Source: Mnemiopsis leidyi (lineage: Eukaryota; Ctenophora; Tentaculata; Lobata; Bolinopsidae). From it: a stretch of 21,990 bases of DNA. Made by a program: the position numbers and the translations under genes. The notes under the pieces were generated by a model. That model saw nothing but the letters and a program-made list of their open reading frames with translations, did not search any database and was not told where the DNA came from. Positions 1 through 12,900 of the stretch are shown here, in pieces. The stretch covers positions 43,101 to 65,090 of the forward strand of contig JH153294.1 of assembly GCA_000226015.1 (NCBI GenBank), given 5' to 3'. Each line of letters opens with the position of its first letter. Positions within the stretch are counted from its first letter, which is position 1.

Positions 1-806
1 CCATACAGACTCACGATATTTGAATAAAACAAATGAAAAGAAACGACGCGATAATGTTCAAACTTTGCGCGTGCAGAGTGAATTTTAAAATCATGCATTG
101 AACGGCTGTATTAATTCGCGCGTCTGTATTTACACGTGCAGAGCCAGAACTATGAATATTAACCGAAATTACGTGTGGTTAGTGGTTGCGTATTATGATT
201 CCTTATTTCGCGAATTTTAATTACAAAAAGCGACGGCATGATAATTGATACGGGAAATTCAGCGGTCGCCTGACACAGTGAAAGCGGCCGCAATTCTTGT
301 TGATATTTTAATGGGTTTTAGGATTACGTCTAGATTCATGTAAAAATCCATGTTTATAGTCATTGTACGACAGATCTGAGCTAATGATATTGAACTGGGT
401 TGATAGGGAAGATACTTATTACACTTCATTATGATCAGTATAGTATTTCCTCATTTGAATTGAATTACCTTTAGTATAGTATAGTAATAACTAAATACAA
501 TGTATTATCTCCTCATTAAATTACCTTTAGTATAGTATGGTAATAACTAAATACAATGTATCTAACGTATCACGTCAGGTATAACTGCACTGTTCAATAG
601 TTTTATATTTAAACTAAGTGTTTCTGACATTATGATAGTATGATTAGACTTTTGAATTCTTCATTCGTGAAGTAACAATCAGAAGAACAGCCATAAGATA
701 CAAAAACCCTGTTTCATGGATAAACGTTTATGTTACGATGGAATTTTATTCCTCAGCCTTTTCTCTTTCATCGCGACTAGGGATCTGTAATCGTGAATTA
801 TTTCAG
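1..806. other. Intron sequence upstream of the first visible exon
   Basis: AT-rich, with no exon I can support. It contains a direct duplication (448-505 and 510-561) sharing ACCTTTAGTATAGTAT and TAATAACTAAATACAATGTA. It presumably continues the intron within the TOG3 coding part. Confidence 0.6.
448..561. repeat. Direct duplication of about 55 bp
   Basis: Both halves run TCCTCATT...AATTACCTTTAGTATAGTAT...ATACAATGTAT. The second lacks a few bases near its start. Confidence 0.85.
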
Positions 807-941
807 GAGCAGTTATTCTGAACGCCTTCTCTGATACGGACAACAAGAGCACTCTGTCCCAAATAGAAGCTGCAATAGAGAAGTACAAGAACGCTAAACC
901 TCCCACTCCAACACGTGGAATAACTGCCGATGAAGCCGAAG
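807..941 (+). CDS. CKAP5: CKAP5 exon 1 of window: end of TOG3 and start of linker
   Basis: The acceptor is ATTTCAG before 807 and the donor is G|GTAACG at 942. The exon starts with two bases of a split codon and ends with one. It encodes an ILNAFSDTDNKSTLSQIEAA-type segment followed by KPPTPTRGI, matching the CKAP5 stretch that closes TOG3 and ends in a P-x-PTRGI motif. Confidence 0.9.
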
Positions 942-3900
942 GTAACGTCTTTTTTAATGGTTTATGTCCTTGCTGGTAATATATTTGATAGGTTTCAGTC
1001 TAGACCAAAAAATAAAATTATACCAAAAGAAAAGAAAAATACTCAACAGAAACGCAAAACAAAGTACGAACTATAGAGACAATTTGGGGCTAGTTTTTAT
1101 AGGTCTTCTGGAATGAGAGGGTTTTTGAGTTGAAATTTACAATTCAATTACTTGTTATTATTGCATAGTTTTAATTAGTGTCTTTGCTAGTAAACATAAT
1201 TAATTAACTGAACTAAATAAACATAAACTAAGTAAACATAATTAATTGACTAAATGTCACCGGTCACGTGACAATGTAAACTGTCCAGGTGGGGCGGACG
1301 AGGGAGACGGTGAAGCTGCAGAGGAAGGTGCTGACGATGGAGGGATCGATTTAGACGATCTGATCGAGAGGAAAGATGTCTCAGCCGAACTAGATAAAGC
1401 TTGTTCGCTGTAAGTAGTAGCTTGCCCCCTTTTTTGGTAGGAAATCCAATGTAATTGTAAAATTACAATTCAAGAAATGTTTATATTCTTTGTAGTTTGT
1501 GCTCTATCATTTGATAGCTTTTAGCTGTGTCTATAAAGTTATTGGGTAGCAGATTTGAGAACATTTTATAGTTTTTAGCTGTGTCTATAAAATTATTGGG
1601 TAGCAACTAGCAGATTTAAAAACACGACTATATGAATGCAAAGTTTTAATATGCGTATATATAGACGGTGGACAATCAACTGTCCGATTCATACAAAACT
1701 TAATTTAAAAACTGCACAATGTCACTAAAAATGTTGTCAATAACTGACATGAAGTACGCATGCTTTTAATTAACTCAGTCTCTCAAACTAACCTTACTCT
1801 TACTCTTGCTGTGCAGTTCAATTCAGGATTGCGCCCTAGAATTGATTCTATTCATCAATTTCAATCCAAACATAAAAAAGAAAACCTTAAATGTGTGTTA
1901 TGCATAAATGCATTAAGCCTCATTTGATCGGTCGCTTAAACACTGGATCAAAGTACTTTAGTAATCAAAGTCCGTCGGCAGCAGGTTTACGCCACACATT
2001 TTTCCCAAGAAGGAGAAAAACATTCTTTTGTAGATAATCTGATTAACAATACCTTCCTGCATCCTCTTCTCCGTATCATCAATCTCGACAGAATCCAAGT
2101 CATTCCGAAAATTTTCTCGAAATTCCCCTGTCCCATTCTCGTCTGTCCCATTCTCGTCTGTCCCTTTCTCTTCTGTCGCAATGTCCTGGACAGACTGAAT
2201 GCTTCCCATTGCAACAGGAGACTCCCTCTTCATTCTCATTTTACTGCCGTCTTCTTCCTCCCTGTTCTCCAGTGAGGACACCTGCGACTTACGGGCCTTC
2301 ATTAAAAGGTTGCCAGCTGATCGTTTTTTATTGTTGTTGTGCACTTTTTCACCCCGGGATTTTCCACGATGCAGTTTCTCAGCTTCAGCGTTAACCAGGT
2401 TAAAACCGATCGTTTCGTCGCCATCACCTGTTTCCACGTACAGTGTTGGTGTATTTCCATACTCTACGAATTCATATTCAACATCGGGTTCATTTCCCAA
2501 TTCAGTAACATTACCTGCAAATGTCGTATTCCATTCATCTGTGTCTCCTCGATCTTCTCCATTTGAATTACTCATGTTAGCTGACACCTCATTTAAAGGT
2601 CTGTCCTCTTCCATCTTTTCTGTCTCTGGAGATTTGTTATCTGTTATCTTCTCCTCCTCGCTAAGCTTTACTATAGAGTCTAAATAACCCGAATCATACT
2701 TAAGAATATTCTTCAAGATTTCAAGCAATTGTTTACTGTTGACAACATCGCAAACCCAACTCCTATCAGCATCAAAGAGAGCATCAGCAATGGACATTGT
2801 GTCTACAAGGTCTTTGAGCGTCTTCAGTGAATATTTTTCTTCTTTTGGAAGATTTTTCACATTAAGTTCCATCAATTTAAGAATTTCGTTGAGTGCTGTC
2901 ATGTTTATTACTGAGTTAAGAACGTCAGACTGGAAGATTTGCTGGGACGATGAAACATTCGACTTGGGAGTAGTAGACGTGTTCTCCGTGTTCCCACCGT
3001 AATCTGAATCGGTATCGTTCGTCTCCACCCGCTCCTGGATGTAGGTATTCTCAGCTGCCTGTGGAGGTTCTTCTGCTGCTGACTTGTTTTCAACATCAGT
3101 CCAAATTGACTCGTAGTAGCTGTCCCAATCGTGGTTAGCCCAATCGTAGCTCTCGTAGTTGTCCCAGTAATCGATTATATTGTCTACCAGATTGTCGTAG
3201 CTATCCCATCGGTAGCCATCCCATCGGTAGTCGTCATTCCCACCGAGGTATTTATTGTCGTAATCTTGGTATTGATACCAGTCGTAGTCGTTGTCGCCAT
3301 GCTTGCCACTTTGGTGGTCGGTGTCATCGTCATTTTCCGTTTCATCGAGGAAAGACTCCATACCTGCATTCATTTCATCCCAAATACTGTACCATTCGTC
3401 ATCGAATAAAATTTCGGACCAATCAAAATCATCATCCAAATAGTCATAATCATATGAATACTCGTATGTAGAAGGTGAGAGCGCGCTCGTGTCACTCTTT
3501 TTGCTACTTTCTTTCTGCACACTTTTTGCTTGATCTTCAGCGTACTGCTTCATGTTTTGTCTCAGTTTTCCAAACCGATTACCTCTGTCATTTTCTCTTC
3601 CGTTTCTGAGTCCTCTTAATCTATCTTTGAACCGTCTCCCGTGGCCATAAGCAAACACTAGCGATGTTGCGAAAGCAAAAACAAGAGTGTAGACGACGAT
3701 CTTTTTCATTAATTTCAGTAATTGTCAAAGTTCATAGGCGAACTTGTGCGAGCTTCATCGGAGAAAAATAGATGAAATTTTCTTGCCCGTGACTTAATAC
3801 AATTCCGATTACTTGACTTTGTTAGCATGCATATCTTTTAAGTAATCCGTAATGGCTTAGCTTGAGTGACATTGTGCCATTTCAATCGGAATTATTTGTT

Positions 3901-6900
3901 AATCCTGTCCCTCTCACCAGACTTTTTGGGTGCAATTTGCCGTTAGAAGCATGTTAGGTATTCTAAGTGGAGATACTTGGTCAGCCCTTAATGGGCAGGA
4001 CAGTATGATGGCTCGGGTTTTGAGTACCTTCTATTGTGGTAAAATGGGCGGCCTCCATAATCATCGGGTTATTTCTTGGAATCGGCGGGTTATTTCTTGG
4101 AATCGGCGGGTTATTTTTTGGAATCGGCGGGTTATTTTTTGGTATCGGCGGGTTATTTTTTGGAATCGGCGGGTTATTTCTTGGAATCGGCGGGTTATTA
4201 CTCAGAATCGGCGGGTAATTTTTTGGAATCGGCGGGTAATTTTTTTGGAATCGGCTGGGTTCATTGCTTCGTTCTCTGACATGATAACCTTGCTTGAGTA
4301 TGTGATGGAGCTAACAGAATTAGAATTAGAATTAGAATTAAGTCACGCTGGTACACGTAATCATCGATAGTCCGCTTAAAAGGGAACTGACGGCCGAAGA
4401 ATATGTGTAACTCTCTGTCTTTACAAAGACGGATAAATCAGCTTGATACAAAAACAAGCACGTTTCTTCAACTGCTTTCAGGAGAAAAGCGGACAACACT
4501 AAATTCAGTATAACACTCTTGACTCTACGTGTTATTTTCAGGACCATCACAACATTCAGTATAAATAATGATAAAACTCTATTATATATTATTTACAGGC
4601 TGGACAGTTCAGTGTGGAAAGAGAGAGTGGAGGGACTGGAGAGTGCGGAGAAGACGATGAACAGCGCCATGAACATCACACCTAACCTGGGGAGTGACTT
4701 CCAGGCTTCCATGAAGGTTTGTTCTGCGTCGATCACGTGACCATCAACAGTATGACCTCAACACCTAAGTTGGTTCTCAGATATCCACCTGAATCCTACC
4801 AAAGCTAGTGGATCACATCACAAATGAAACGTCACTAATTGCATCTAGTCAGGTGATCCCTGTGGGAACCGGGATTGATTGGTTCTTAGTTGTCGGTCAC
4901 CGGTATGACCATCATCATTAGATCACGTTACCATCAACATTAGATCACGTGATGTGTTAGTGATCACAACGTTGACAAAACTAACCGCTTTTTTTAATGC
5001 GCATGTAATAAAGCAATTCGCCATTTCATTTAACTTAAATCTTGTTACATCCAAGTCTCCTAATTACTTCTCCAAGCAACCAGCCCTACCAACGATTCTC
5101 AGCAACCAGCTACCTCTCCTAGCAACCAATATCCACTCTAAGCAACGACTCCTAGCAACCAGCTTCTACTTTTAGCAAACAGTTTTCACTCCAAAAAACC
5201 AGTCACAACTCAAAACAACCACTCCATGAAACCAGCAACCACTTTTAGCAACCACTCCAACATCAAGTGACTAAAAACCACTCCTAACAGCCTGTAACTA
5301 CTCTTAGCAACCAGTAATTACTTCAAGCAACCAGTTACCACTCTTAGCAACCAGTTACCACTCTTAGCAACCAGTAATCACTTCTAGCAACCATTAACCA
5401 TTCCTTGCCATTAGTAACCACTGTTAGCAACCAGTAATCATTCCTAGCAACCAGTAACCACTGTTAGCAACCAGTAACCACTCCTAGCAACCAGTAACCA
5501 CTCCTAGCAACCAGTAACCACTTCAAGCAACCAGTTACCACTCTTAGCAACCAGTTACCACTCTTAGCAACCAGTAATCACTCCTAGCAACCATACACCA
5601 TTCCTTGCCATCAGTAACCACTGTTAGCAACCATTAACCATTCCTTGCCATTAGTAACCACTGTTAGCAACCAGTAATCACTCCTAGCAACCATACACCA
5701 TTCCTTGCCATCAGTAACCACTCTTAGCGACCGCCGACCAGTAATCATTCCTAGCAGCAACCATTAACCGTGCCTTGCCATTAGTAACCACTGTTAGCAA
5801 CCAGTTAACACCCTAGCATCCAGTTAACACCCCTAGCATCCAGTAACCACTCCACACATGCATTCAAACAAAAACAACACTTATACAGGGTAGGCTGGCT
5901 GACAAGAACATGGCAGTGAAGACTAAAGCTATCGGAGTAATGTCGACGCTAGGTAAAGTTCTGGGTCCGGGAACGAAGAAACACAAAGATATGATGGTAC
6001 TGTTGTTACCTCTCCTGGCTGACAGCAAGAAAACAATACAGACCCAGGTAGGGAGGTTTTCAAACTTGGACTGAGGCCAAATTTTTTGTTTTTGTAATAT
6101 CGTAAATATTAACTCTTGATGGACTCCGGGATATTTACAAGACGTTTTAGATTATTAATATAAAGTTTTGATGTATTAATGTAACGCTACACTCTCCTAA
6201 CCATTGCACAAATGTTTACCAAACCACTGCCAGGTATTGGAGGCCATGAACGTGTGGGTTGAGCACCTCACAATCAGACCTCTTTTAATCGGGGAAGACT
6301 TGGTCGCTCCTTCCACAGATAATAATCCAAACCTTAGGTACCGTTTTTAATTAGGACTCATTTGTTAATTAGCAGACAATCAGCTGTTTATTAGTGGCAA
6401 ATAAGCAGTTGTCTAGCAATTTGTGGTTAATCGGTTGTTAGTTACTAGTTTACTTCAAGTAGATTAGTTGTTAATCATTGGTCAATTTTAAGTTGATTTA
6501 GTTTATTAGTTGTTAATCATATCTCAATTTTTAATCAGTCAGTTGCTACTTATCAGTTAACTAGTTGTTAATTAGTTGATAATGACATATAAGCTAATTA
6601 GCTGTTAAATTTTAGTTGATTATAAGTTTATTAGATGTTAATTATCAATTTACTACATAGTTGTTAATAGGTTGTTGGTTATTAGCTAATTAGTTGTTAA
6701 TACGTTGGTGGTTATTAGTTAATAAGTTGTTAGTTATTAGTTAATTAGTTGTTAATCAAGCAGTAAATCCCCACCCCAGGAGTTGTCTGTACTCGTGGCT
6801 AGCTGAGCAGATTAAGACTACTAAAGTCCCTCCCCGGCTCCCCAAGGAGCTAAATCTCCTTGCTCTCGGACTTTACAAGTCTCTTGAAGATAGGAACCCT

Positions 6901-9900
6901 GATGTACGTTTTCTTTTCAATTTAAATCAAGCCTAATCAATTTTCAATTTAAATAAATATATAATATACACAAATTTGACACTAACGCCTATTCCATATA
7001 CTAGAAAGTACAAAGAATGTACTATAAATGTACTAGAAAATGCTAAGAATGTATTATAAATGTACGAGAGATTATGAGGAATGTACGGAAATATAGTAGA
7101 AAATCAAAGGAATGTACTTACACTCCAAGGAATGTACCTCAGGTCCGGAAGTCTGCTCAGGCTTGTCTCCCGTACATCATGGCCCATGTTGGGTATGCTG
7201 GAATGGTGGACAAGTGTGGATCTGTGGATGCTAAGAGCAAGAAAACTATTCAGGTTAGAAGTACTCAGACGTACTCTATTCAGGCAAAATGAGATCGTTT
7301 TTGGTGGGAAAATGTACAACCATGATAACATCTTTCCCGCTGTTAGCTGTAACGATTGTTCTGCTTTTCATGAATAAAGAAAAAGTCCGAAACTACTCAC
7401 CAAGCTTTAAACCTCCAATTTCTACAGGACCTCCTTGACAAGTACAAGGAAGAAGCCGAAGCTCTTGCGCCCAAAAAACCTCCGCCAAAACCTAAAGCTC
7501 AGCCTAAAGATGATCCACCACCTAAGGTAGATTTTGTTTCTCATTCGCAAACTTTTGTCTTGCACGTGCAAGTAGACTGTAACCCTGACCATTCTTTGTG
7601 AATCACGAGGCCTGATACTATCTACTATTTAACTCACCTTGTAAATGATGCTGATAATCATGACTATCCATGGCTGAAGACTCTGTTATGCCGCTATCTG
7701 GGGGAAGGGGGTTGCAATCCCCTCTTATCTGTGGGGTGCACCCAGCTTATACAACCCCCTCCCCCTTATTTGCATGATAACCCGCATGTTACATGTTATT
7801 GACCTCACATGCATGAGATAGCTCAGCTCTTGAAAAACTATCATTATTCACTAAAACAGCTCGCTGTGTTGAAATATTTTGAAACTAAGCTACTTCAAAT
7901 CACCGCTGGAATTCATCTTGATGCTAATGTACATGGTAGAGCATTGATCTAGTGTATACTGTATACAGAGCGCTTGTGTAAGAGGACCAGAGATTTAGTT
8001 GGGTACACTAGGAGATGGATCCGAACCAAAAGAGAAGGAACCTGGCCTTTCAGGAAAAAGGCACAAGAAAGTTAGAGTTACCGTTGGTAACCTTTATTTA
8101 GTGTTTGGAAAGGGCCACTTGCACTACCCTTAGTAGAACTAAGGTGTTGTAAATAGTCTGATCATTAAAGGTGAATGTTTTTGGATGACTACATGTCACG
8201 TGTTCCAGCCCTAATGATTTTAGAGATAACATTTCATCGTGTTTTTAAATCAGCTTGAGAGATCATATATCCATATCATATATCTTCATCGCTGGATACT
8301 ACCGCTGTTAATCCTTACCGCTAAACGTTCACAGAAAAGAGGCGGTAAAGGGACACCCAAGAAATCTAAATCTCCCGAAAAAGGTTCCCCAAGTCCCGCA
8401 AGGAAGGGGCCAAGAGCGGTAAACTTGATTTGTAGTGAGCTGACAAAGTGTGATTTTCAATCAGCTGAAAATTGATAAAGTGTGATTTTTAATCGGCTGA
8501 AAATTAATTAAGTGTAATTTTAAATCAGCTGATAAAGTGTGATTTTTAGATAGCTTAAAATTAACTAAGATTGATTCAACATCAGCTAAAATTGACTGAA
8601 TTTTAATTGAATAAGCTGAAATCGAATAATTTTTATTTGCTATCAATTAAAATCGACATATTTTGATTCGCAGTCACTCAAATTAGCTAAAATTGACAAA
8701 ATTTTATTTTCACCAGCTGAAAATTGACAAAGTTTGATATTTATCAGTCCTGAAAATTGACAAAGTTTAAACTTTTTTGATCAGCTGAAAATCAACAAAG
8801 TTCAAAGTTTTAAAGCTTTAATCTTGATGTTCAGGCAAAATTGCGTCATTTAATCGATCCTCCGATTCCAAAAATTCTCAGTCTGATTGTGTGATTTTCT
8901 GTTGTGATTAAATCTGTTGTTTGCCGATGGAACTGTCAAAAGACAACATTCTGGATTGCATGCTTACAATCATTGCATAACATTTTAATTGTATACTGAT
9001 AATAGTACAATTATTGCATGATATTTTACTGGTTCTCAAATGAAGTTCTAGATGACTACTGACCAGGGTTATAAAAAAACCCATGATCTCGAGCTCGGTA
9101 ATGAAGAATCCCCCTTCCGGAGTCCTGCCTTTTTTATACTTATCGATTATATCTATATTTGTGACAAGATGAAATGAAGAAACTTGTCAAGCATTAGGCT
9201 TAAATTTATACCTTGTTCAAATGATTGGGACGAGTTCTATGTTATAAACAATTGTTTGTTTGACCCTGTGAATTGTTACCTCTGATCTACTTTATACCTT
9301 AACTCTATATCGACCCTGTGAATTGTTACCTGTGAATTGTTACCTGTGAATTGTTACCTCTGATCTACTTTATACCTTAACTCTATATCGACCCTGTGAA
9401 TTGTTCCCTGTGATCTACTTTATACCTTAACTCTATATCGAGCCTGTGAATTATTACCTGTGATCTACTTTATACCTTAACTCCATATCTAGGGGAGGAG
9501 TAAGGTACTGACCATGGCCGCTGACACCCTGGAATTTTCCATATGGTCGTGGTGAAAATTTCATTGTCAAATTTCATTTTGACCATGGGAAATTTGGATT
9601 TTTGTCATGGTCAAAATTATTTGACTTTGACACCCGGATGTAGAGCAAATGGTAAAAAATCGTGGTCATCTTACCCCCCCCCCCCTCTTCTGGTTTGATA
9701 ATGTCCCTTTTTCTGTCGGAATTCATTTCATTTATAGTTTGTTACTATCCCTTCCCAAATCCCGGAACCCCGACATTAAGAGTTTATGAGTACTGTTTTG
9801 TATAAAATCGACTATACCATATTGTGAGGATACTAGAAATCTGTGGACTGGAAGGCTGTGGACTTCACAAAGCTGTATAACAAATTTCCATCAAAATAAA

Positions 9901-12900
9901 CGTAATAGAAATAATGTTGTAATGGTTCACGTAATAACACGAATTCTCACTTTCAGAAGTCCGCACAAGCTGAGTCTCTGAAGTCGTCCACAGTAGAGGA
10001 GACAGATAGCGGCCCTGAAGCTGGCGGAAATAAGAGACCTCTGAAGAAAGGTAGCAGAAATTCTACATTTCTTTAGCCGGCTGGATACCCGTAATATTGT
10101 ACAATGTACACCCCTTTTACCCTTTGGCCGTCTTGCTTTTAATAATTTAGTTCTGAGGTTAAAACGTGTTGCTATCGTTAGTTAGGTTTCATGGAAATGT
10201 AATATCTTGGACTTCGAGGGTTAGGGAGTCCGAAATTGCTCATATTTAGGATTCCTCTAAAAAGCTGCCTATTGTTACTTTAATTTCAGACTTGAGCTAC
10301 ACAATAATGAGATATCTAATTAGCGAAACGGTCCCCCTTAAAATAACCAAATAGATTAGAAATAAAAAACGTCAGTTGAATAACATGACAGTTCCAGGGG
10401 ATATATTTATGTATTGTCACGTGGGTAAGCAATGCACCTGGCAGGCACTATGCTACGTTTTTATCGGTTTTTAAGGGTTTGGCTCAAATTTGCTAATTTC
10501 GATTTTTTGTGCATGAAAAATTGCACGTAGTTAGTTCTATTCGAGTATTTCTATTGGATACTAATAATTTTGTTTAATTTTCTAAATTTGTTGGCTTGCA
10601 ATTTTGGTGAAAACAGAAGTATTGGATTTATTGTAAGTTTTACAATTTTCAAGATCCCACGTGCGTCTCAGACCTTCCCTTTCCCCCAGGACTTGGCAAG
10701 AAGCCAGGAAGCAGCGCTCCACCACCAAGCAGCAAGAAGAAGAAAGGGGAGGAAGAGGACACAGATTCCCCTCTAAAGCCTAACGACAAGAAACAGCAGC
10801 GGTTCAAGGATGAAGCTTCTTTGAAACTCCTCAAGTGGAACTTCAAGGTACCGGCTAATGGCTTCATATGTGTGATTTAGGTCATAGCCGCTGTCGCCTG
10901 TTTTGTAGAATCATCTGTCAGGGATCCGAACCACAAGCTAGCGATCAGGAAGCTTAGGCGGCTCTTACTGGCTGCGTTACCTTGCGTTGAAAAGTATTTT
11001 AAGTTTGCGTATTACTGCCCAGCAGCTATTTAAAGATAATCTTTAAGATGCGACGGCTCTCTAACTGGTTGAAAATATCTATCAAGTGCTTATACTCACA
11101 AGACCGCGTTATCTATCATGATATTATCCATAAATATCGCTCCTCAATTTTGGTGAGGATAATGCTGGTTGTCATTAGAATCTGGTTTGATCGTTGTACT
11201 CTTCAGCATGATGACCCAAAATTAGTGACAACTTTCAAAGGAGGAGTAGGGACCTTTTTTCGTGTTGTTCAAATTCCTTCGTTCTGATTCGTTTAATTAA
11301 TTTAGTGTCATAGTAAGAACATTATGTATATACAGTATATTCAAGGTAGTATGTCCATGATAATTTCGTATGATCATTTATCTATGATATCTATGATAAT
11401 TTCGTAGCATGGAGTTAATAATGTAAAGAACAATTGATTATTCGGCCGATCTCTATACATCTCTATAACTATCAGTGATAAATTGTAAACTCCAATATAA
11501 CACAAGTAAATCTGTTTATGAAAAATCCAAAACAGGTTTAATATTTCACGTGCATGCTACAAACGTGCCAAGATATCATGACACAATATTAACACCAACA
11601 ATTACCATTTCATCAGGATAATAACGTGATATCATGATAATCACGTTAATATCATTAATTTTTAAAATTTTATATATTTCTCAAACCTCCCAATCACCAG
11701 GTGCCAAGACAAGAATATTTTGATCAGCTGCAGGAGCTGATGGAGCCATTTTGCAGCCCATCATTCTTCGCTAAACTCTTCCACGCTGATTTCAAGCAGC
11801 ACAACGAAGCTCTCAAGATATTGATCAGTAAGTTTTCAGCTTTTTAGTTTTATTTCGAGGTCAGAGTTTTTAACCCGACGTTTCAAGTTTATCAAGAACA
11901 TGTGTCATTATTTATCATATAATTTCATCGCGCACCCTTTCGAGATAGCGAACTGTCAGCAATGACCCTCATCCGGACAGCCCAATAGGAGATAGCGTTA
12001 ACTGTCACGTGCCTCTTTCATCCAGACAGCCCAATAGGAGATAACGTTAACTGTCACGTGCCCTTTACCAACCAATAGAGAGTGAGCCCTGAGGGTCAGA
12101 GCAGAGACGATTTGTCCGTGTAGTTACCGGCAAAAGTTTAGTTTATCAGCTCGCTATACCTGCCAGTTGTAAGAGTTTAATTTTCTGTACTGACTAAACA
12201 GCGCATTACATTATGACTTTGAACACGTCCTGATTTAATGCCGCAGATAAAACTAATGCCGTCATTTGCTGACGTCATTTGGCCTTACCTCGGTCATACA
12301 TCTTAATTCCAATGGCAATCTCGCGGCACTATGCAACGAAAGTGCCGTTATGAGTGTGCCACCACATTGTTGAGAGGGTGCCGCCACAATGCCGCAATTG
12401 TACCATTAGATTCGCATTTATGACCAAATGAAAAAAGCACTAATTTTCTCCCTATTTAAGGTTAACCATCCCTGAAAGTTTCAACTACACAATATCCCAA
12501 CACACCTAGCCGAGATAAAAGGACACACAGAATCTTAATCGTAACTTTAACCCCAGATATTATCCCATCACACCTAGCCGAGATAAAAGGACACACTGAA
12601 TCTTAATCGTAACTTTGCCCCCAGATATTATTCCATCACACCTAGCCGAGATCAAAGGACACACAGTATCTTAATCGTAACTTTTTCCCCAGATATTATT
12701 CCAACACACCTACCGGAGATAAAAGGGTCGTTAGATCTCCTGCTAAAGTGGATCAGTCTGAGATTCTTTGACACCAACACCTCCGTACTGTTGAACTCTT
12801 TGGACTGGTAAGTTCCTTCGTCTCTTCTCTGTCTTTTTCGTAATTTTGGATAGTTTTTCTGTCGTTTCAGCTGACTGGCTACTTTGCTGATGTGTCTTTT

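Noticed and set aside
2199..3409. Long frames opposite the 583-aa gene
   Set aside because: They are antisense shadows; only the - strand frame has a signal peptide and full length.
4036..4370. Three overlapping repetitive frames (ESAGYFL, GIGGLFL and NRRVIFW repeats) that look like a repeat protein
   Set aside because: They come from a 21-bp minisatellite whose period keeps all frames open. No signal, splice or codon evidence favours any frame.
5321..5580. RFX X-boxes in the 20-bp array
   Set aside because: Half sites are six bases apart, beyond the 0-3 spacing of real X-boxes.
5060..5845. CRISPR-like array
   Set aside because: Units are contiguous 20-mers without unique spacers, in an animal intron.
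10879..11037. A 52-codon open stretch (DPNHKLAIRKLRRLLLAALP) just after exon 11
   Set aside because: There is no matching donor/acceptor pair and no place in the CKAP5 alignment. It might be an element relic.
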